A stretch of DNA of 64,000 nt from Candidatus Gastranaerophilales bacterium (GCA_900766355.1 CAAFVD010000077.1:62001-126000), one strand, 5' to 3'; numbered from the stretch's first letter, positions 46,501-53,356 are shown. Program-made: numbers and translations. The notes: generated by a model from the letters alone, not told the origin.

Positions 46501-47877
46501 ATCTCTATCAAGCATATCTTCTTTAGGGTCAATAAGAGTAGTGTTAAAATCATCTATCTCTTGAACATCACCATCATGAACCCCATAAATATATGTTTGA
46601 AGAGCATCTTGACCTTTGAATTGTGCTTTATAATTCTTCTTTTTGTTTTCTTCTTCTGCTGCATCTTGCAAAGCTTGATAATCTTCTTTTGTACTTGCTG
46701 CATCAGCTGCTGCCATACGGTTTGCTCTTTCATTAACACCAACCCCAATACCTTCAATACCAAAACCTGAAATTTTAGTTAAGTTCGTTTGCAAAATTTC
46801 GTTTCTTCTTGATTGATCTGTAATTGCATTATTTTTTACCAATGCAGCATTGAATTGATAAACTTCATCATCACCGATTTCTGATGCCAAGAAAGCCTCA
46901 TAAGCTGTTTTATATTTACCAGAACCGTATTGAGCGTTTTTATCAACCTTATTGCCATATTCTGCTGAATAATGTTTATTAACTTTGTTTAAGACTTCAG
47001 GGTCGATAATCTGAGCATTCGTATTTTTCAACAACTCATAATCAGTACCCAAGCCTGTTCTGAATAACAACCAATTTTCTTTAGCACCTTTATCTAAATT
47101 CTTGATAATTGCTTGAGCTTCTTTTTCTGCATATTTAACATAAGTTTTGCGTTTGGTATCATAATACCAAACTTCACCATTACTAGCTTTAAATCTCAAT
47201 ACACCTTTGTTTGAATAAGATGAATTGCCGCTCAAAATTTGTTGACGAATTTTATCTGCTTCAGCTTTTGACTTGCCTTTTGTTTGTTTGGCAATATAAT
47301 CATTCATATTGTCTTTTTGGTCTTCTGCCTCAACATAGCCTGTTTTTAGCTCTTTTCCGTCTGATGACAAAACAACTCGTTTTCCATTTTCGTCAATAGC
47401 TGACATTCTACCATGTCTATCACGTTTTGAATTTGTAATAACATAGTTCTTTTTACCATATTTAACCTTGTGTTCAGATGATGTGCTTTCATAAAAAATC
47501 TTGTTTTTCGCATAATCATCTTTTAACATTACAAGTTTATTATCTTTTGTATGTGACACTACATGATATACTTCCTTACCCCTCTCTTTTACTAAGATTC
47601 TGCCACCTGTTGTCAATGTACCTACGGTTTCGTACTCACGTACTTTTCCGTTAACTTTTAATGGGATAATTTTACCTCTATTTGCAGTGTCTTTTAATTG
47701 AAATCCAGTTTTCTTATAAATTTCTTGCTTCAAAGCAGAATCATTAGGCTTTTTTACAGTCTGTTTGTTACCATTGCCCTTAAATACTTGTTGTTCTTTC
47801 TTTTGCTGCTGTTTTTTAACTTTCTTATTTTCAACTTGAGTAGCTGCAGAAACACTAGTATTTTGGATTTTGGCCAT
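37519..47877 (-). CDS. Giant 3452-aa surface/export-type repeat protein
   Basis: No Sec signal; the first 35 residues are K/Q/N-rich ending 'QQVFKGNGNKQ'. Then come a beta-rich part (about 60-180), a helical part to about 760, a hydrophobic/glycine-rich segment (about 770-990), a long low-complexity part with translated dispersed repeats (about 1048-1300, degenerate copies near 1814), a 16-aa tandem repeat (about 2221-2286), YD-like 'NEDGTIKTVEYPN' beta repeats (about 2000-2900), one membrane helix (about 2964-2984), two 'DGKLVxV' repeats, a Gly/Ser tandem array (about 3160-3220) and a basic helical tail. ATG 47877 follows GAGGTG. A sigma-28-type promoter lies upstream. Function unknown; adhesin or effector-like is inference. 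Confidence 0.88.
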   Translation of the reverse strand: MAKIQNTSVSAATQVENKKVKKQQQKKEQQVFKGNGNKQTVKKPNDSALKQEIYKKTGFQLKDTANRGKIIPLKVNGKVREYETVGTLTTGGRILVKERGKEVYHVVSHTKDNKLVMLKDDYAKNKIFYESTSSEHKVKYGKKNYVITNSKRDRHGRMSAIDENGKRVVLSSDGKELKTGYVEAEDQKDNMNDYIAKQTKGKSKAEADKIRQQILSGNSSYSNKGVLRFKASNGEVWYYDTKRKTYVKYAEKEAQAIIKNLDKGAKENWLLFRTGLGTDYELLKNTNAQIIDPEVLNKVNKHYSAEYGNKVDKNAQYGSGKYKTAYEAFLASEIGDDEVYQFNAALVKNNAITDQSRRNEILQTNLTKISGFGIEGIGVGVNERANRMAAADAASTKEDYQALQDAAEEENKKKNYKAQFKGQDALQTYIYGVHDGDVQEIDDFNTTLIDPKEDMLDRDEIVRIKAETGVLWAKKGNFKKGFEAQDNDVTKQMFALQSPNGKSALDAKLLKKQAAEKHQDDYLMMARPDLYSEDEIVTKATKLLQGALQSFKSYEDLHYGFAVKTDNNVMQLQATETNDLKTAENLISRAYSLISNNSILSKVKAKMGDNFNVLMKKEDAHFKTNSFKNVTSITDKQVTEYSDKEGKVKLTPEQIAHNKYVVTWLKSQLADLERDKKLNEAKDGWKQDFVNWHRETYSGYATRSSVANKYQLIKSNMARLEAAAEGKLVDASGKPVSFEDAMKNLGETGIQALEQANADYQTAQQTGEFMVDMAVLALPLPKGFNAANTVIKMGNALYKVISKSDKACKVIKITQEAAKGSKIYEVVTNVATKNPKFVENARKVATIMDSSATGAMHMAGKTVVLDASNIATSREGFTSDRISEMNKKVESASLFGGMGGAIGGSTAIASEFVSSAGAKYTVHGVGLVADLMGAAGLMTAESHGETNFWDNLRCVNPDGSFNFEQASMTAMMIFGHLHGMSAVRGKVKPHVELQADGTFKAKLGDNVLTLNKDGIWSDSASGREFRLAENKNGKAELTELTKKEVAARHSEASAEESRGTSTQQIKSFKERINNAKTREELNAIRSEIKKTDLTVQERNELMKESLKVQREWGQAPERRQIVNMATEGEASVMGKPELTALRQEVGIKQSKPGLHFEGETDGANTIINEMKGNDTVNSYIVSRDVEGKAHIEYKVSYENGKATDVEIYNADGTIKELPAETKQAVLDELNKPAETDPVSHSEAPAEESRVNSESHSEAIVEESRVTETSATEERKPVIENKGEGEKPVESNKPAETDPASHSERSEESRVTETSATEERKPVIENKGEGDKPVVEQQTKETIEKPAGEFAIGNTPEQAAAIHNSEVETAGVTPVQQTKAQQLELERLQTLVQSNEGKVILADAMKDPNFGKPLSERVPDEGFKMTEDGRLQIEVDGVVYTQRNKGDAFLVSNDGKILKDCFGEEPKNPSATDNPNLTRLYRDGDGKIFGIENQYGAIDYSHTSPEYYPAGKPNTSLNLSLGRPTENYIMTDNVGRVIYNYNPQLDAFAEYHSTTIQGRGRTMSDSNIVSDLNQAIQDVNLKNTTFSTKKGRQKAYEDVRTQIENAYKDNKLTGQDYENLVANLNAKAEKAGGLIVKETRYQQYVAKRAEVYETNRDLLSDKIDKVATKSDYDNMVAEINESFKSGKIDKESARVLNETLDAKGELIEGVETLSQKKAKIEKQVREIETAQRIEEVEANSQHRAELLDEYLAESGEKLPSEIGTKEYYDEALSTIDRGVKSGLIEPQKAEVLRTQAKEQLARLESESSQPATDKSVVAEESRVTTETPQKTEQTPVNASESEANQIKPETKATETKSAAESNSETYNPEQRAEKLGLKPSKEGNRIDFETFIDGEHPQFVEVDSNGNPVKRFIISLDQNGKPFVEIRATYENGEIVLREQFDEFGEVVAREYADIPVNLSDVDNFLKEYPNFEKSEADGVVTITNPKENFTIKYDNKTRKKIEETQVDKDGLVVRNTFNEDGFIATRESDFVYEGNRYHEFNDVNKGTKSYQQILDKNTGISTEVKPELAKKFAEGTVDDGKFTPKGVNEDANMGEEVFSPYEVIEQNAEGKPTKTVLKNIDGKVLEYNYNEYDSNGNVAKTTSKDATGKVTASHEFEYDSSHNLTKETVKDANGKITGIYDGKDKSLEIPESKIERKSVVEESQVTGEQKKSSLILSGDERKPVKIKTAEEFAKEENKPVQIKTEEEFAKEDSKPVEIKTEGEFAKEDSKPVEIKTEGEFAKKDGQPVEIDSSNTTTEKGANQPIKLDLDTKSSRGDIDAKSHYEVMADKVIVDGEEFPIPQTLEEAKNTKALRHWGGGIEYSIEYTSDFNNSTNRVILKYDTESGKFIGSREEISINGKALKDTSRNADGTIDYTHEYLKAENGQAFEVYRDSNGKPTSISQQYETHKKITFDKEGNASYEVTNEKNETVTKPIEEAFKDYPELKPLLEKQGIKLVEKKAEPVAEASAEKANVTEEHATGNTAEEASNIHNEEVAKAESGAITGDETPVTTEESASAGEETPVSENSETADAKPSKISMFDRLFHKNKVRLEHEVEAGTRISWEHTYKTQRDENGYVRTKTDQETNIVRQKEYFNAKGKKIKTETFDIKGKKSELTEGNVTTIYNEDGTIKTVEYPNHKNVYFKYNDNGKLIGAQFWEGHNDLHPKNWNDSEYLAEKRRTNYEYNSDKGRFELLDEKGKVVTDEKGNPVSTATFDPETRHWVEDGQYSSDLAPKTTNVSRGEGRFRIKLPERNKVPKNLRDENGKLREGVTQNDKGYIESITKDEVVTTKNYDSKGTLVSETTENLTKYYNKNGDVICTKEILPGDKGVKITEKTKDYDLEIIEKDGSLKIIHHTKNENGTAKGTEEFKYSEKNKVYENTSPEGNVLKTVEYDAKNHKWTIKDAEGKKIDSQNNMKESHIKRNIGIGVGVLALGGGIYGVSKLVKSDDDKEVEQPAKPAAKPAPKKDTPAPKAETKVTLGDKEGTIAEDGTLILDGKKYPKDTDGTYTIGDKKYKVEDGKLVEVVDTPDDNGETGGAAPDESPEVKGTIDGKEYIIKDGKVSLGGSELTPDENGHYKIGDDKYKIEDGKLVKVEPEEPAKTDTGTDAAQSDDSQAGGGRTNSSASGTTGSQGGGRTGGSASGTTGSQGGGRTGGSASGTTGSQGGGRTGSSTSGTTGTTHNDTSRPVTTPRSEQSEESRHADNTPVTRVTEPTEAQKQVAKTLQDEISGISTQADVKAFFTKLTSAVKNGQITIMQSDELLNLVNVHVETLVEVARAQNEQDAIQKPEFGLGEVTTPQETQRKEKREITPMERMALTESIRKARDRKDIEKIQQEMRQYKVFPGRKNLRRAYKAKLRAIKHQGEPQKVEKYNEKFEKRMEKIENSKVYEQDSKEILYKIDKKMWDSENFYT
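38154..38188 (-). repeat. In-frame dispersed repeat copy near the 3' end of the giant gene
   Basis: Reads on minus as the dispersed element with GAAGAATCTCGT, translated 'RSEQSEESRH' at about residue 3231. Related to the copies at 44087-44735 and to the noncoding cluster at 37173-37510. Confidence 0.75.
38220..38405 (-). repeat. Gly/Ser tandem repeat in the giant gene
   Basis: About four units of 45 bp encoding 'SGTTGSQGGGRTGGSA', nearly identical between units. Length variation by slippage is likely. It follows the membrane helix, so it may be a flexible linker. Confidence 0.85.
41021..41216 (-). repeat. 16-aa tandem repeat in the giant gene
   Basis: Four units of 48 bp encoding variants of 'KPVEIKTEGEFAKEDS', residues about 2221-2286; the two central units are almost identical, pointing to recent duplication. 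Confidence 0.85.
43890..44162 (-). repeat. Duplicated block with three in-frame dispersed repeats
   Basis: A 74-bp direct repeat (43890-43963 and 44025-44098, one mismatch seen) encodes 'SATEERKPVIENKGEG'. Each copy is joined to the dispersed element: 43952-43979 ('HSERSEESR'), 44087-44117 ('HSEAIVEESR') and 44131-44162 ('HSEAPAEESR'). The block has grown by segmental duplication of a unit that includes the inserted element. Confidence 0.82.
44701..44735 (-). repeat. In-frame dispersed repeat copy, 'RHSEASAEESRG'
   Basis: On minus it reads CGTCATTCAGAGG, 8 variable bases, CCGAAGAATCTCGTG, the same ends as the noncoding copies at 37173-37304, translated in the HSE..EESR frame at about residue 1048. 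Confidence 0.82.
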
Positions 47878-47910
47878 AGGTACACCTCACATATATTATT
47901 CTTATATTAA

Positions 47911-47937
47911 TAAACGGCTTTTATATGTGAAACTTTA
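47911..47937 (-). promoter_or_regulatory. Sigma-28 (FliA)-type promoter of the giant gene
   Basis: On minus: TAAAGTTT (full match), 11-bp spacer, GCCGTTTA (6 of 8), i.e. 14 of 16 positions of the FliA consensus with exact spacing. TGTAACA (47954-47960) lies 16 bp upstream of the -35. The leader to the ATG is about 27 bases and contains the GAGGTG site. Confidence 0.75.
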
Positions 47938-48073
47938 CCCAAAATAGTGACATTGTTACAATTATTCATACATTCTATTGAAATTTTTACAAATTTCTCA
48001 AGAATTAATAGAAAATAAGTCAAAAAAAGTCGTTTTAACAAAAAACATACACTCATCTTTGAACCACAATAAT

Positions 48074-49528
48074 TTATACTGTAGTTTGTAAAGTTGTATT
48101 CTTTTCGTTCTCTAATCTTTCTCTAATTCTCTTTTTAGTAGCAAATTCTTTATCATTCGATAAAATTCTCTTTGCCAACATCATTCCTGGCAATAGCACA
48201 CCCAATGCAAACATTGAAGATGCCATATTTACTTTTATTGAATTTCTTTTTAATTTTCTTACTTGATTAAAGAATGTATCTACATCTTCTCCTGATGCTT
48301 TATATTGGTTATAAAGTTTTTGGATTCTATGATGAGTTTTTCTCATCGTATCCATATCAATGTACTTTCTCGTATCAATATATCCGGTATCAACTTTTTT
48401 CTTAAAGAAGCCAAGAATACCTTTTTGTCTAACCTTGTAATTTTCAATAATATCAGACTTTTTAGCAGCCTTAACAACTGCATTATCAGGATTGTTATGG
48501 ATATACTCATACAATTCTGCATCTTTTAACAATTCTTCTGATGTCTTTTTAGGTGGATTAAAGAAATCTTTAACTTTTTGAATAATTCCTTTTTTCTTAG
48601 GTTTTTCTATTGTGTATTTTGGAAATTCATTCAAGCTCTTTTCAATTTCTCCCGATTTAAAGAGTTCTTTGAATTTGTCATCTTCCAACACTCTTGAATC
48701 AAGAGCTATTGATTTGTTGTGTTTCTTATCAGCTCTATGTTCCAAATGGTTCATTATCTTTTGACCTTCATAATACATGAACAATAAGAAGCCGCCTTCT
48801 TTTATTACATATCCACCAAACTCTTGTGGGTCTCTGGATTTTGCAAGTCTTTGCCCTGTAATACCACCATCTAGAACATACATGTTTTTAACAGGGTCCA
48901 AGATAAAGTCTGTCACTCCCCCTTTAAATGAAAGGTTATTATTATGTTTTTTGATTGATGAGAAGGCTGTGTAATCTTTATTATTTTTATTCATAACAAA
49001 TTTATTACTGTTCATTATGGCTTTCTTTTCTTGTTTTGCCATATCAGCTTTAATTCTCTTTTCAATTTTATTTTCTGTATATTTTTGTTTTAAATCTGTT
49101 AGTATATCATACGAAGCTAGAGCCATACCTGTAGCAACTACGACTTTTAGTACATTTAGCGCCTTGAAGGTCTTTGCATTTTTACCGATTTTCTCTATAT
49201 CGTTTGCAATATTCGTACCTTTTGGTGCATATTTTTTAGTCTTTTCAAAAATATCCTTATTATCTAAGTTTCTTATATCATACTTAGGGTCAAGTTTTGC
49301 GATTTTGAAAGCTGTTTTATCAATAATCTTTTTATAAGCAGGTATTGAACCTAACCAAATACCCTCTGTGCCTGCTTCGTCTATAAATCTATCTTGCGCT
49401 TCTTCTTTCTTACCTGTAACATAAGATGCTGTAGTCAACCCCAAACAATTTGCTCCATCTTTTACACCAAGAGGAACAAGCGATTTTGGATTTCCCAATA
49501 CTGAATATATTTTTGCCGGTGATATCAT
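48074..49528 (-). CDS. Hypothetical 484-aa protein with F-K-G motif and two membrane helices
   Basis: No recognised domain. Two hydrophobic helices are seen: about residues 121-142 ('LNVLKVVVATGMALASYDIL') and near the C-terminus ('SSMFALGVLLPGMMLAKRI'). Between them is 'NNLSFKGGVTDFILDP', then 'LDGGITGQRLAKSRDPQEF', which loosely resembles the 'FKGFGG..QDTLGMTVPRTREGL' region of the 684-aa protein at 58645. C-terminal half is lysine-rich. An AAGGAAAAGGA site precedes the ATG. It lies upstream of the giant gene on the same strand, separated by 196 bp. Confidence 0.8.
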   Translation of the reverse strand: MISPAKIYSVLGNPKSLVPLGVKDGANCLGLTTASYVTGKKEEAQDRFIDEAGTEGIWLGSIPAYKKIIDKTAFKIAKLDPKYDIRNLDNKDIFEKTKKYAPKGTNIANDIEKIGKNAKTFKALNVLKVVVATGMALASYDILTDLKQKYTENKIEKRIKADMAKQEKKAIMNSNKFVMNKNNKDYTAFSSIKKHNNNLSFKGGVTDFILDPVKNMYVLDGGITGQRLAKSRDPQEFGGYVIKEGGFLLFMYYEGQKIMNHLEHRADKKHNKSIALDSRVLEDDKFKELFKSGEIEKSLNEFPKYTIEKPKKKGIIQKVKDFFNPPKKTSEELLKDAELYEYIHNNPDNAVVKAAKKSDIIENYKVRQKGILGFFKKKVDTGYIDTRKYIDMDTMRKTHHRIQKLYNQYKASGEDVDTFFNQVRKLKRNSIKVNMASSMFALGVLLPGMMLAKRILSNDKEFATKKRIRERLENEKNTTLQTTV

Positions 49529-49558
49529 TTCCTTTTCCTTACTATATTAGCCTGTGTA

Positions 49559-49648
49559 TTACAAGCCCCAAATTAAGTTCATTAACTCGACGATTGGAGC
49601 ATTCGCCTTTATAGTAATTCTTCGTCGTATATTCATAACTACATTCAT
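49559..49648 (-). CDS. Possible 29-aa leader peptide
   Basis: A 29-codon frame ('MNVVMNIRRRITIKANA...') with AAGGAAGG upstream of its ATG, ending 30 bases before the 484-aa gene. Position and ribosome site fit an upstream leader peptide; there is no other support. Confidence 0.35.
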   Translation of the reverse strand: MNVVMNIRRRITIKANAPIVELMNLIWGL

Positions 49649-49910
49649 CAATAAACCTTCCTTTTGTATTAAGTATTTAAAATTTAAAAATTTACCTTTT
49701 TACACTTAAAATGTAATAAAATTTTACATAAAAAAACAGACCCATAAGGTCTTGTTTTTATTAGTACACGAAATAAAGATGTTTTAACAAAAACAAGCCC
49801 TAATTCATATATACTAATCGTCGTAAATTTCTAATCATAAAAACAGAATACATGAAAGTAATTATTTTGTAAAGGAGATTTAAATTTTCAAATATTGTCT
49901 ATCCTTAGAC
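49649..49910. other. AT-rich gap with one terminator-like hairpin
   Basis: Apart from a hairpin at 49731-49759 (ACAGACC with GGTCT-T-GT, flanked by A and T runs) I see no gene. A ribosome-site-like AAAGGAG at 49871 has no usable start codon after it. The region holds promoters for the minus-strand gene and, at its right end, the tRNA-Cys. Confidence 0.5.
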
Positions 49911-49939
49911 TTGACATTTAACTATATCTTACATAACAT
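49911..49939 (+). promoter_or_regulatory. Promoter of tRNA-Cys
   Basis: TTGACA (49911-49916), 17-bp spacer, TAACAT (49934-49939), about 12 bases before the mature tRNA start. Confidence 0.6.
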
Positions 49940-49951
49940 AGTATAAGAAAT

Positions 49952-50023
49952 GGCGACATGGCCAAGTGGTAAGGCAGAAGCCTGCAAAGCTTTTATCCCC
50001 CAGTTCGAATCTGGGTGTCGCCT
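49952..50023 (+). tRNA. tRNA-Cys (GCA)
   Basis: Cloverleaf by eye: acceptor GGCGACA with TGTCGCC, D-stem GCC/GGC, anticodon stem GAAGC/GCTTT with loop CTGCAAA (anticodon GCA), T-arm CCCAG-TTCGAAT-CTGGG, discriminator T. CCA is not encoded. The T-rich tail after it may help termination. Confidence 0.95.
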
Positions 50024-50042
50024 ATTTTTTATCCCATTATTA

Positions 50043-50071
50043 TTGAAATTTGAGAGTTTATAGACTAAAAT
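50043..50071 (+). promoter_or_regulatory. Promoter immediately before the start codon at 50078
   Basis: TTGAAA (50043-50048), 17-bp spacer, TAAAAT (50066-50071). The predicted transcription start coincides with the ATG at 50078, so the mRNA would be leaderless. Confidence 0.5.
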
Positions 50072-50077
50072 ATACTT

Positions 50078-50815
50078 ATGAAGAAGCTGTTAGTATTATT
50101 TTTTATTTTACTTTTGCAATTACCTGCTCTATCTATAACAGATAATACTGATAATGTTGAGGAGACTATTCTTAACAACCCTAAAATTATTCCTCAAGAA
50201 ACTTTAAAAGGAGAAGTTTCTTTTGACGAGGACTCTGCTATTTATTTAGATAAATCTATCGAACGTCCAGCTCTAAATATCAAACCACCAAACACACTTA
50301 TTCCAGTTTACACACCAACATTTAAAGATACTCGTATTAGAGATCGTAGTGCATTAGCTAGATCTTCTAAACTTTCAGGTGATGAATATTACATAGCACC
50401 AATCTTTAACTATGTATCTGAACAAGCTGGTAATTTTTCTTACGGAACATACTATGGAGCATCTATGGATAGCGCTCAAATGACTTATTCCACAAGTTTA
50501 TTTACTAGATATGACGGTAAAAGATATGCTCTAACAGGAACGATAAATACTGATTCTCAATCAATCGACGGTTCTTATAGAAGCATGCTAGGTATCGCTC
50601 CCGAAATAAAACTTACAAAATCTTTGGCTCTTAGAGATACTATCAAAACTTATATGGGAGTTCCTGTTAAAAAGAATTCAATATCGTTGATATATACACC
50701 TCAATTAAAAAAATATATTGATAGCTTAAGATTTGAGTTAGGTCTATCTCAAACTTTTTACGAAAGTGGATATAATAATGCCTCTGTTGAATTCTCTACG
50801 AAATTTAAGTTGTAA
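50078..50815 (+). CDS. Secreted/outer-membrane beta-barrel-like protein
   Basis: A 245-aa protein with a Sec signal peptide ('MKKLLVLFFILLLQLPALS'). The mature region from about residue 105 alternates polar and aromatic residues in short strands with turns, and the last strand ends 'VEFSTKFKL', like an outer-membrane barrel C-terminus. No family recognised. There is no Shine-Dalgarno; see the promoter at 50043. The next gene follows 34 bp later. Confidence 0.75.
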   Translation: MKKLLVLFFILLLQLPALSITDNTDNVEETILNNPKIIPQETLKGEVSFDEDSAIYLDKSIERPALNIKPPNTLIPVYTPTFKDTRIRDRSALARSSKLSGDEYYIAPIFNYVSEQAGNFSYGTYYGASMDSAQMTYSTSLFTRYDGKRYALTGTINTDSQSIDGSYRSMLGIAPEIKLTKSLALRDTIKTYMGVPVKKNSISLIYTPQLKKYIDSLRFELGLSQTFYESGYNNASVEFSTKFKL

Positions 50816-50849
50816 TTCAACAAAAATACGTATATAATTAACTTAAGCT

Positions 50850-51275
50850 ATGAAAAAATCAAAAACTAAACAAAATAAAAATATTACATCTAAAGCTAAA
50901 AAGAAATCAGAAAAAAGGCAACACCATACGCAATTTTATTATTCCTTTTTAACTATAATTTTATTGCTTTGTTTGGCTCAAATATCTTTTAGTGCGATAC
51001 TTAATATTTCTAAAATCATATCTTATAAGCAAAAAATTGCGACAATTTCTAAAACTGAAGAAGAAGCAGAATTAAGAAATGCCGAATTAAAAAAAGATAT
51101 TAAAAATTTTTCATCTGTTGCTACGCTTGAATCCATTGCTAGAAACAATTTAAAAATGGCAAGCAAAGATGAAGTTTTGATTATTGTAAACTCCAAAAAA
51201 GAAACTCACCCCCAAAAAAGACATTTATTAAATGGCAAAAAAGAGATAAATCAAAATGAAACAAATGATGATTAA
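50850..51275 (+). CDS. FtsB/DivIC-like septum protein
   Basis: A 141-aa bitopic protein: basic cytoplasmic N-terminus, one membrane helix ('FYYSFLTIILLLCLAQISFSA'), then a coiled coil and the short motif 'VATLESIARNNLKMASKDEVLIIV', the pattern of FtsB/DivIC/FtsL proteins ('IExxARexLgmvkpgE'). It would act in the divisome, linking FtsL/FtsQ. A TATAAT at 50833 lies 11 bases from the ATG, so again a very short leader. It overlaps the TPR gene by 20 bp. Confidence 0.75.
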   Translation: MKKSKTKQNKNITSKAKKKSEKRQHHTQFYYSFLTIILLLCLAQISFSAILNISKIISYKQKIATISKTEEEAELRNAELKKDIKNFSSVATLESIARNNLKMASKDEVLIIVNSKKETHPQKRHLLNGKKEINQNETNDD

Positions 51276-52812
51276 AGCTTTTGAGCTTAAAAAAAAAGGT
51301 TACTATAAACAAGCTATTGAGATATTTTACAAACTCTTAGCAAAAGAAAATGATAATATTGAAATATTATCAGAGTTAGGTTGTATCTATTTATTGTTAA
51401 ACAATTATGACAGAGCGATTCATTATACACAAAAAGCATTAGATATTGACTCAAACCATATAAATAGCCTAATGACTTTACGTGATATTTATACAAAACA
51501 AAAAAAATACAATGAAGCTGGAAGAATTGCGAATAAAATATATATCATCACTAATTCTCAAACAGATTTATATCAGTTTTTAAAACTTTTGAATTCTCAA
51601 CAAAAATACAATGAAGTTACAGGGTTTGCAGATTTTATTCAATCCGAAAATGTTGCAGGAGAAATAGCTTTCGCTTATTACAAATTACAAAAATTTGAAG
51701 ATGCAATAAATACCCTAAAACCATTTACAGATAACAATAACAATCCTAAATTACAAGATTTGTTATGCAAAATATATTTTGAAACAAAACAAACAGACAA
51801 AGCAAAAGAGGTTTTAATTAAATTGGAAAATAATAATACAAACGATGCTCAAGTATTAAACTATATGGGCTTAACAAAACTAGATGAACTACAACTGGAT
51901 AGCGCTATCGGATATTTTAAGGAAGCAATTGAATCCGATTCCCAAAACGATTCATACAACTTCAACCTTGCACAAGCATATTTTTTAAAAGGTTGGTTAG
52001 ATGAGGCTAAAAAATATTTTATCAAAGCAATTTGCTTAAACCCTAACAATCCTAATTATCAGTATTCATTAGGTTATGCTTTGTATAGAGAAGGTGATTA
52101 TAAAAATGCACTAACGCATTTGAATGTTGAAACTACAGAGGCTAAAGTTTTAAAAATGCTAATCAAATTCCAAATGGGAGATTTAGCATCATCTAAATCA
52201 GAGCTTGAAAAATTACTGAAAGAAAACCCTGAAAACGAAACAATATTATACGCATTAGCACAAATTTATAATGGTTTGGAATTATACAAACCAGCTCTTG
52301 AAATGATAAATAGAGCAATACAAATAAATACTAAATCTTTTGAATACAAATCTTTTCTTTGCAATCTATTATTAAAAATGGGCAAAATAGAAGATGCAAA
52401 ACCTGAAATCGAAGGATTAAACAATACTTACCCAAATTACTATTATGCAAAAGTATTAAAAGCAAAATATTATAATGATATCAACGACTTTGATTCATTA
52501 TTTGAAACTGCTCAAGAATTAATTGAACTTGATATGAACCAATATGAAGGATATTACTACAATGCTTTAGCATTGGTCGAAAAAAATGATATAAACTTTG
52601 CGATAGAAAGCCTTAAAAAAGCAATTACATTAGATGTAAATAATGCCTCTTTATATGTAAAAATGGGAGAAATTTATCAATCTATCGGGCAATACGAAAA
52701 TGCTTTTGAATATATCAAAGAAGCTAGCGATATTGATAAATCCGCAAGAAACAAAGAATTATATATGCAACTTGCAAGTATTATAAGACGTAAAGGAATT
52801 AAAACTAATTAG
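51256..52812 (+). CDS. Tetratricopeptide-repeat protein
   Basis: A 518-aa protein of about a dozen TPR units (e.g. 'EILSELGCIYLLLNNYDRAIHYTQKALDID', shown in part as 'NYDRAIHYTQKALDID', and 'GYFKEAIESDSQND'). No signal peptide or enzymatic domain, so a protein-protein scaffold. It starts within the end of the FtsB-like gene, suggesting a joint role in cell division or envelope assembly; that is inference. Confidence 0.9.
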   Translation: MKQMMIKAFELKKKGYYKQAIEIFYKLLAKENDNIEILSELGCIYLLLNNYDRAIHYTQKALDIDSNHINSLMTLRDIYTKQKKYNEAGRIANKIYIITNSQTDLYQFLKLLNSQQKYNEVTGFADFIQSENVAGEIAFAYYKLQKFEDAINTLKPFTDNNNNPKLQDLLCKIYFETKQTDKAKEVLIKLENNNTNDAQVLNYMGLTKLDELQLDSAIGYFKEAIESDSQNDSYNFNLAQAYFLKGWLDEAKKYFIKAICLNPNNPNYQYSLGYALYREGDYKNALTHLNVETTEAKVLKMLIKFQMGDLASSKSELEKLLKENPENETILYALAQIYNGLELYKPALEMINRAIQINTKSFEYKSFLCNLLLKMGKIEDAKPEIEGLNNTYPNYYYAKVLKAKYYNDINDFDSLFETAQELIELDMNQYEGYYYNALALVEKNDINFAIESLKKAITLDVNNASLYVKMGEIYQSIGQYENAFEYIKEASDIDKSARNKELYMQLASIIRRKGIKTN

Positions 52813-52909
52813 TTTTTAATATTTGTAAACATATAAACAACCTTTTAGCAAAAAAATATCTTTACGCATATTGTTAATTTTGTAATAAATGTGTACGAAA
52901 GGAATTTAT

Positions 52910-53356
52910 ATGAACACAATTAATCCAAACATGTCAGTAAAACAACAAAATTTTAAAGGTAATTTTACTCAAAATAGTAAAACAGTAAGTAATTTAGTTG
53001 ATGCATTAGATTATGCAAATACTCTTTCTAAAACATCTAAAAATCAACCAAAAGCACAAAAAGAAGTAAAACAATTTTTTAACACTTTAAAAAATATTAA
53101 AAGCGATAAGACAAACAATTCTCTAAAATTAGAGCAACACTTCTATAAAACCCAAACTGCCGAACACAAAAACCATTATAGTTTTGGATACCGAGAATTT
53201 CAAAAAGAACGACCTGTAAAAAGATATGCTAATACCTCAGATTTGTTCAGGCATGTTATTGAAGTTGGGAAAAATATTTTTGGCGAAAAGAAAATTAATA
53301 AACCTATTAACGATTTAGATAAACATAAAATTTCTCAAGCCATAAGAAATAATTAA
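52910..53356 (+). CDS. Small F-K-G protein, 148 aa
   Basis: I do not recognise a domain. The N-terminus 'MNTINPNMSVKQQNFKGNF' is N/Q/S-rich with the F-K-G motif found in other proteins of this window. The rest is helical and basic, with no signal peptide or membrane helix. The ATG at 52910 has AAAGGA 8 bases upstream; an in-frame upstream start is less good. It lies just left of the att-like repeat at 53389. Confidence 0.72.
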   Translation: MNTINPNMSVKQQNFKGNFTQNSKTVSNLVDALDYANTLSKTSKNQPKAQKEVKQFFNTLKNIKSDKTNNSLKLEQHFYKTQTAEHKNHYSFGYREFQKERPVKRYANTSDLFRHVIEVGKNIFGEKKINKPINDLDKHKISQAIRNN

